Shown: piece after piece, positions 11,958 through 13,848 of the stretch
Layout of the letters: each line of letters opens with the position of its first letter
How positions within the stretch are numbered: position 1 is the first letter of the stretch
Assembly (NCBI GenBank): GCA_943354745.1
Contig: CALRDB010000032.1
Coordinates: 1-13,848, forward strand
Direction: 5' to 3'
Length of the DNA: 13,848 bases
Source: Candidatus Nomurabacteria bacterium
GTDB lineage: Bacteria; Patescibacteriota; Minisyncoccia; Phycocordibacterales; UBA10002
The notes under the pieces: model-generated
What the model was told of the DNA's origin: nothing
The model's database searches: none
Seen by the model: only the letters and a program-made list of their open reading frames with translations
Position numbers and translations under genes: made by a program

Positions 11958-13848
11958 TTAGGGAACAAACAAATTTGAAGGGGTGGTGTCGGGCGAACCG
12001 CAGTTCGTGCAGGTGAGCGCGTTCACTCCGCTCCCTATCGCGTCTTTGGTGTTACCCGAAAACGTGATGTTGGAAAGAGTGGAGGTGCTAGTGAGCGAAT
12101 ACAGGCCAGAGGCGGTGCCACTGTTTTTCTGCGTGTGGTTTTGAAAGGTCACATCGGAAACCGTGAGAGCAGAAACACTGCTGAGATTCAGCCCACTCTG
12201 ATAGTTGCTATCGAATAATGCGTTTGAAATGCTTCCGGAACTTGTGGCCGTGCTACCGGCAATTTGAATGGCACCTTTGTAGATGCTATTCATGGGAGGA
12301 AAGAACATGGCTTCCGCACCGGCGTATTTCATAGTAAAGCCCGACATATGCACCTTCCCTCCCGCGCTGACAAGAATACCTCTCCAATCTCCCGAAATAG
12401 GAGCTCTTCCTCCCGAAACAACCGCGCTCCCCACCGTACTGTCGTACATTCCCGTAAAGACTAAATCACCTACCGCAGTCCCCGCAAAATGAAGTGTGGC
12501 GGCACTTGGCACAGTAATAAGCCCATAGTTACTTTGCGCGCTATCCCACCCCTTCACCACTACGCCCGTTGCGAACGAAAGTGTAGAATTTGTCGCAAGA
12601 GTAGCGGACCCTTGCAGTACATACGAGAGGTCATTTGCCAAAAGTGTCGTCGTGGCACCATTAGCGGTGATGGTACTGGATAAGAAGAAAATTGCGTTCA
12701 TTCCATTCCCCGTTCCAGAGTTGCCGCTAAAACTCCCCGCGAGACCTGAATTCAGAATGGCCTCCTGCGAGTTGCTCGTAAAGGTATTGGAGGTAAACGT
12801 CGGTGTTGCGCCCGAAATACTTACTCCTCGATAGTTTCCCGAGAAGATACTGTTTGAAATCGTCGGCGAACCACCCGAAATATACAGACCTGTCGAACCA
12901 CTGGTTGAGTTGGTGCTGGTACTGAACCTTGAGTTCGTAACGGTACTGTTTGAATTTTGAAGCGCCAAGCCGTGATAGTTCGATTTCTCTACGATGAGTC
13001 CATCGAAACTTACCGTCGCGCTGTCTACCCCTATTGCCCCCCGCTTCGCGACTGGGTCCGAGCCGTTGTTGTTACCCGCGTAGCGAACCCATGTGTTTGA
13101 AAATGTCGAGCCTACACTGGTCGTGTCGATGAGAATTCTCCTCCAGTCCCCCGCCACGGGTGTAGTGGTAGCACCATCAGCGTTCATATCTCCTCCATAA
13201 TCGTCATCAGAAAAAGAGGTGAAAACTACCGGGCTCGCTAGCGTGCCGTTCGAGTTGATGGTGCCGGAAATTTGTATGGCCGGTGCGCTTGGAGAGACAA
13301 TCTTCACCACAACACCAGGGTCAAGGGTAAGCGTCGCCCCACTTGAAACCACAAGACCGGAGCGATTCACCAAATACGGGGAATTCGAGAGTGTCAGCGT
13401 CTTGCTTGAACCGAGCGATCCGGACGAAGCGATGAGGTAGCTCACACTATTCCGCGCGCGAGGTGTGCCCGAAAGATTCCCGTTATTTGCATCTTTGCCA
13501 TTCATAATGAACTCACCCATATGTGAAAACCAATTTGAAGAAAGACTTCCCGAGACGGCCGCGTCATACCGTTCAAGCGTTCTGAAGTTCGTGTCGGTTC
13601 CCGCACACCAGGAAGTTCCTCCTCCACTACAGGTCGCCACGGTGTCGATAGTCGAGGATGCGACAGCGAGAATCAGACTTTCCCCGTTGTTGCTGAGACC
13701 CGAGCCGAAGTTCGCGATAAGATCGGCCGATACATTCGAGACAGTAGTGTCATCATCACGTTCGATTAGGAAATATCCTCCCGCATCGATAGTTCCTGAG
13801 AGCGGGATGTAGGGAGAGAGATCGCTCGCGTAGAGCACAAGACTGGAA
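11958..13848 (-). CDS. Lamin-tail and beta-helix surface protein, N terminus missing
   Basis: The open frame runs off the right edge, so the start and any signal peptide are not visible; 629 codons remain. Counting from the codon at 13836-13838, residues 1-131 are the end of a lamin-tail domain (IDAGGYFLIERDDD, SLSNNGESLIL-like segment, ending GTPRARNS). Two related beta-helix modules follow, each starting with GVVVK (175-179 and 425-429), then PVAGDWR/PISGDWR (227-233, 480-486) and RYAG/KYAG (252-255, 504-507), then short N-S-T-rich turns. This fits an exported, parallel beta-helix protein, probably on the cell surface and perhaps adhesive or glycan-binding. Cys70/78 and Cys610/613 (CTNC) could form disulfides. 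There is no LPxTG-type anchor at the C terminus. Composition is strongly Ser/Thr/Asn-rich, unlike its neighbours. Confidence 0.9.
   Translation of the reverse strand, partial: SSLVLYASDLSPYIPLSGTIDAGGYFLIERDDDTTVSNVSADLIANFGSGLSNNGESLILAVASSTIDTVATCSGGGTSWCAGTDTNFRTLERYDAAVSGSLSSNWFSHMGEFIMNGKDANNGNLSGTPRARNSVSYLIASSGSLGSSKTLTLSNSPYLVNRSGLVVSSGATLTLDPGVVVKIVSPSAPAIQISGTINSNGTLASPVVFTSFSDDDYGGDMNADGATTTPVAGDWRRILIDTTSVGSTFSNTWVRYAGNNNGSDPVAKRGAIGVDSATVSFDGLIVEKSNYHGLALQNSNSTVTNSRFSTSTNSTSGSTGLYISGGSPTISNSIFSGNYRGVSISGATPTFTSNTFTSNSQEAILNSGLAGSFSGNSGTGNGMNAIFFLSSTITANGATTTLLANDLSYVLQGSATLATNSTLSFATGVVVKGWDSAQSNYGLITVPSAATLHFAGTAVGDLVFTGMYDSTVGSAVVSGGRAPISGDWRGILVSAGGKVHMSGFTMKYAGAEAMFFPPMNSIYKGAIQIAGSTATSSGSISNALFDSNYQSGLNLSSVSALTVSDVTFQNHTQKNSGTASGLYSLTSTSTLSNITFSGNTKDAIGSGVNALTCTNCGSPDTTPSNLFVP

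Overview
The window is most simply read as chromosomal DNA from a small-genome bacterium, probably of the Candidate Phyla Radiation (Patescibacteria, Parcubacteria-like). This is an inference from three things: the gene types (a secreted DUF5666-like protein, a lamin-tail/beta-helix surface protein, short unclassified proteins), many small intergenic hairpins, and the absence of Shine-Dalgarno sequences before every gene whose start is visible. TGA is used as a stop, so the code is the standard bacterial one. All genes are on the minus strand except a fragment at the left edge.

Layout, left to right. At 2-112 is the tail of a plus-strand gene, followed by a weak terminator and a palindromic element. 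At 250-4136 is a class I ribonucleotide reductase operon, nrdA then nrdB in reading direction, with a long AT-rich inverted repeat between them. NrdB has phenylalanine where the radical tyrosine is usually found, and a glutamate as first metal ligand, as in the Chlamydia-type (class Ic) enzyme. At 4491-6024 lie a secreted DUF5666-like protein and a PAP2-family membrane phosphatase, preceded by a strong terminator. At 6361-9544 are three accessory genes: a short coiled-coil protein, a protein with a disordered N terminus and a Rossmann/methyltransferase-like C terminus, and a TPR/SEC-C protein. At 9702-11479 is a two-gene unit of an aldo/keto reductase and endonuclease IV (nfo). At 11581-11865 is a small winged-helix regulator. 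At 11958-13848 is the C-terminal part of a large lamin-tail plus beta-helix protein that runs off the right edge.

The most unusual feature is the architecture of 6221-9765. The last ~21 codons of nfo, its stop-overlapping hairpin and ~55 bp beyond are present twice in direct orientation, once at intact nfo and once as a remnant about 3.4 kb away, bracketing the three accessory genes. This looks like insertion of a cassette at the 3' end of nfo, or a duplication followed by deletion. In addition, the SEC-C gene and the winged-helix gene are each bounded by their own pair of matching palindromes. Four genes have a -10 hexamer only 6-8 nt before the ATG, which points to leaderless transcripts.

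Functionally, nrdA/nrdB supplies deoxynucleotides and nfo repairs abasic sites. The others are accessory, envelope or unassigned functions.
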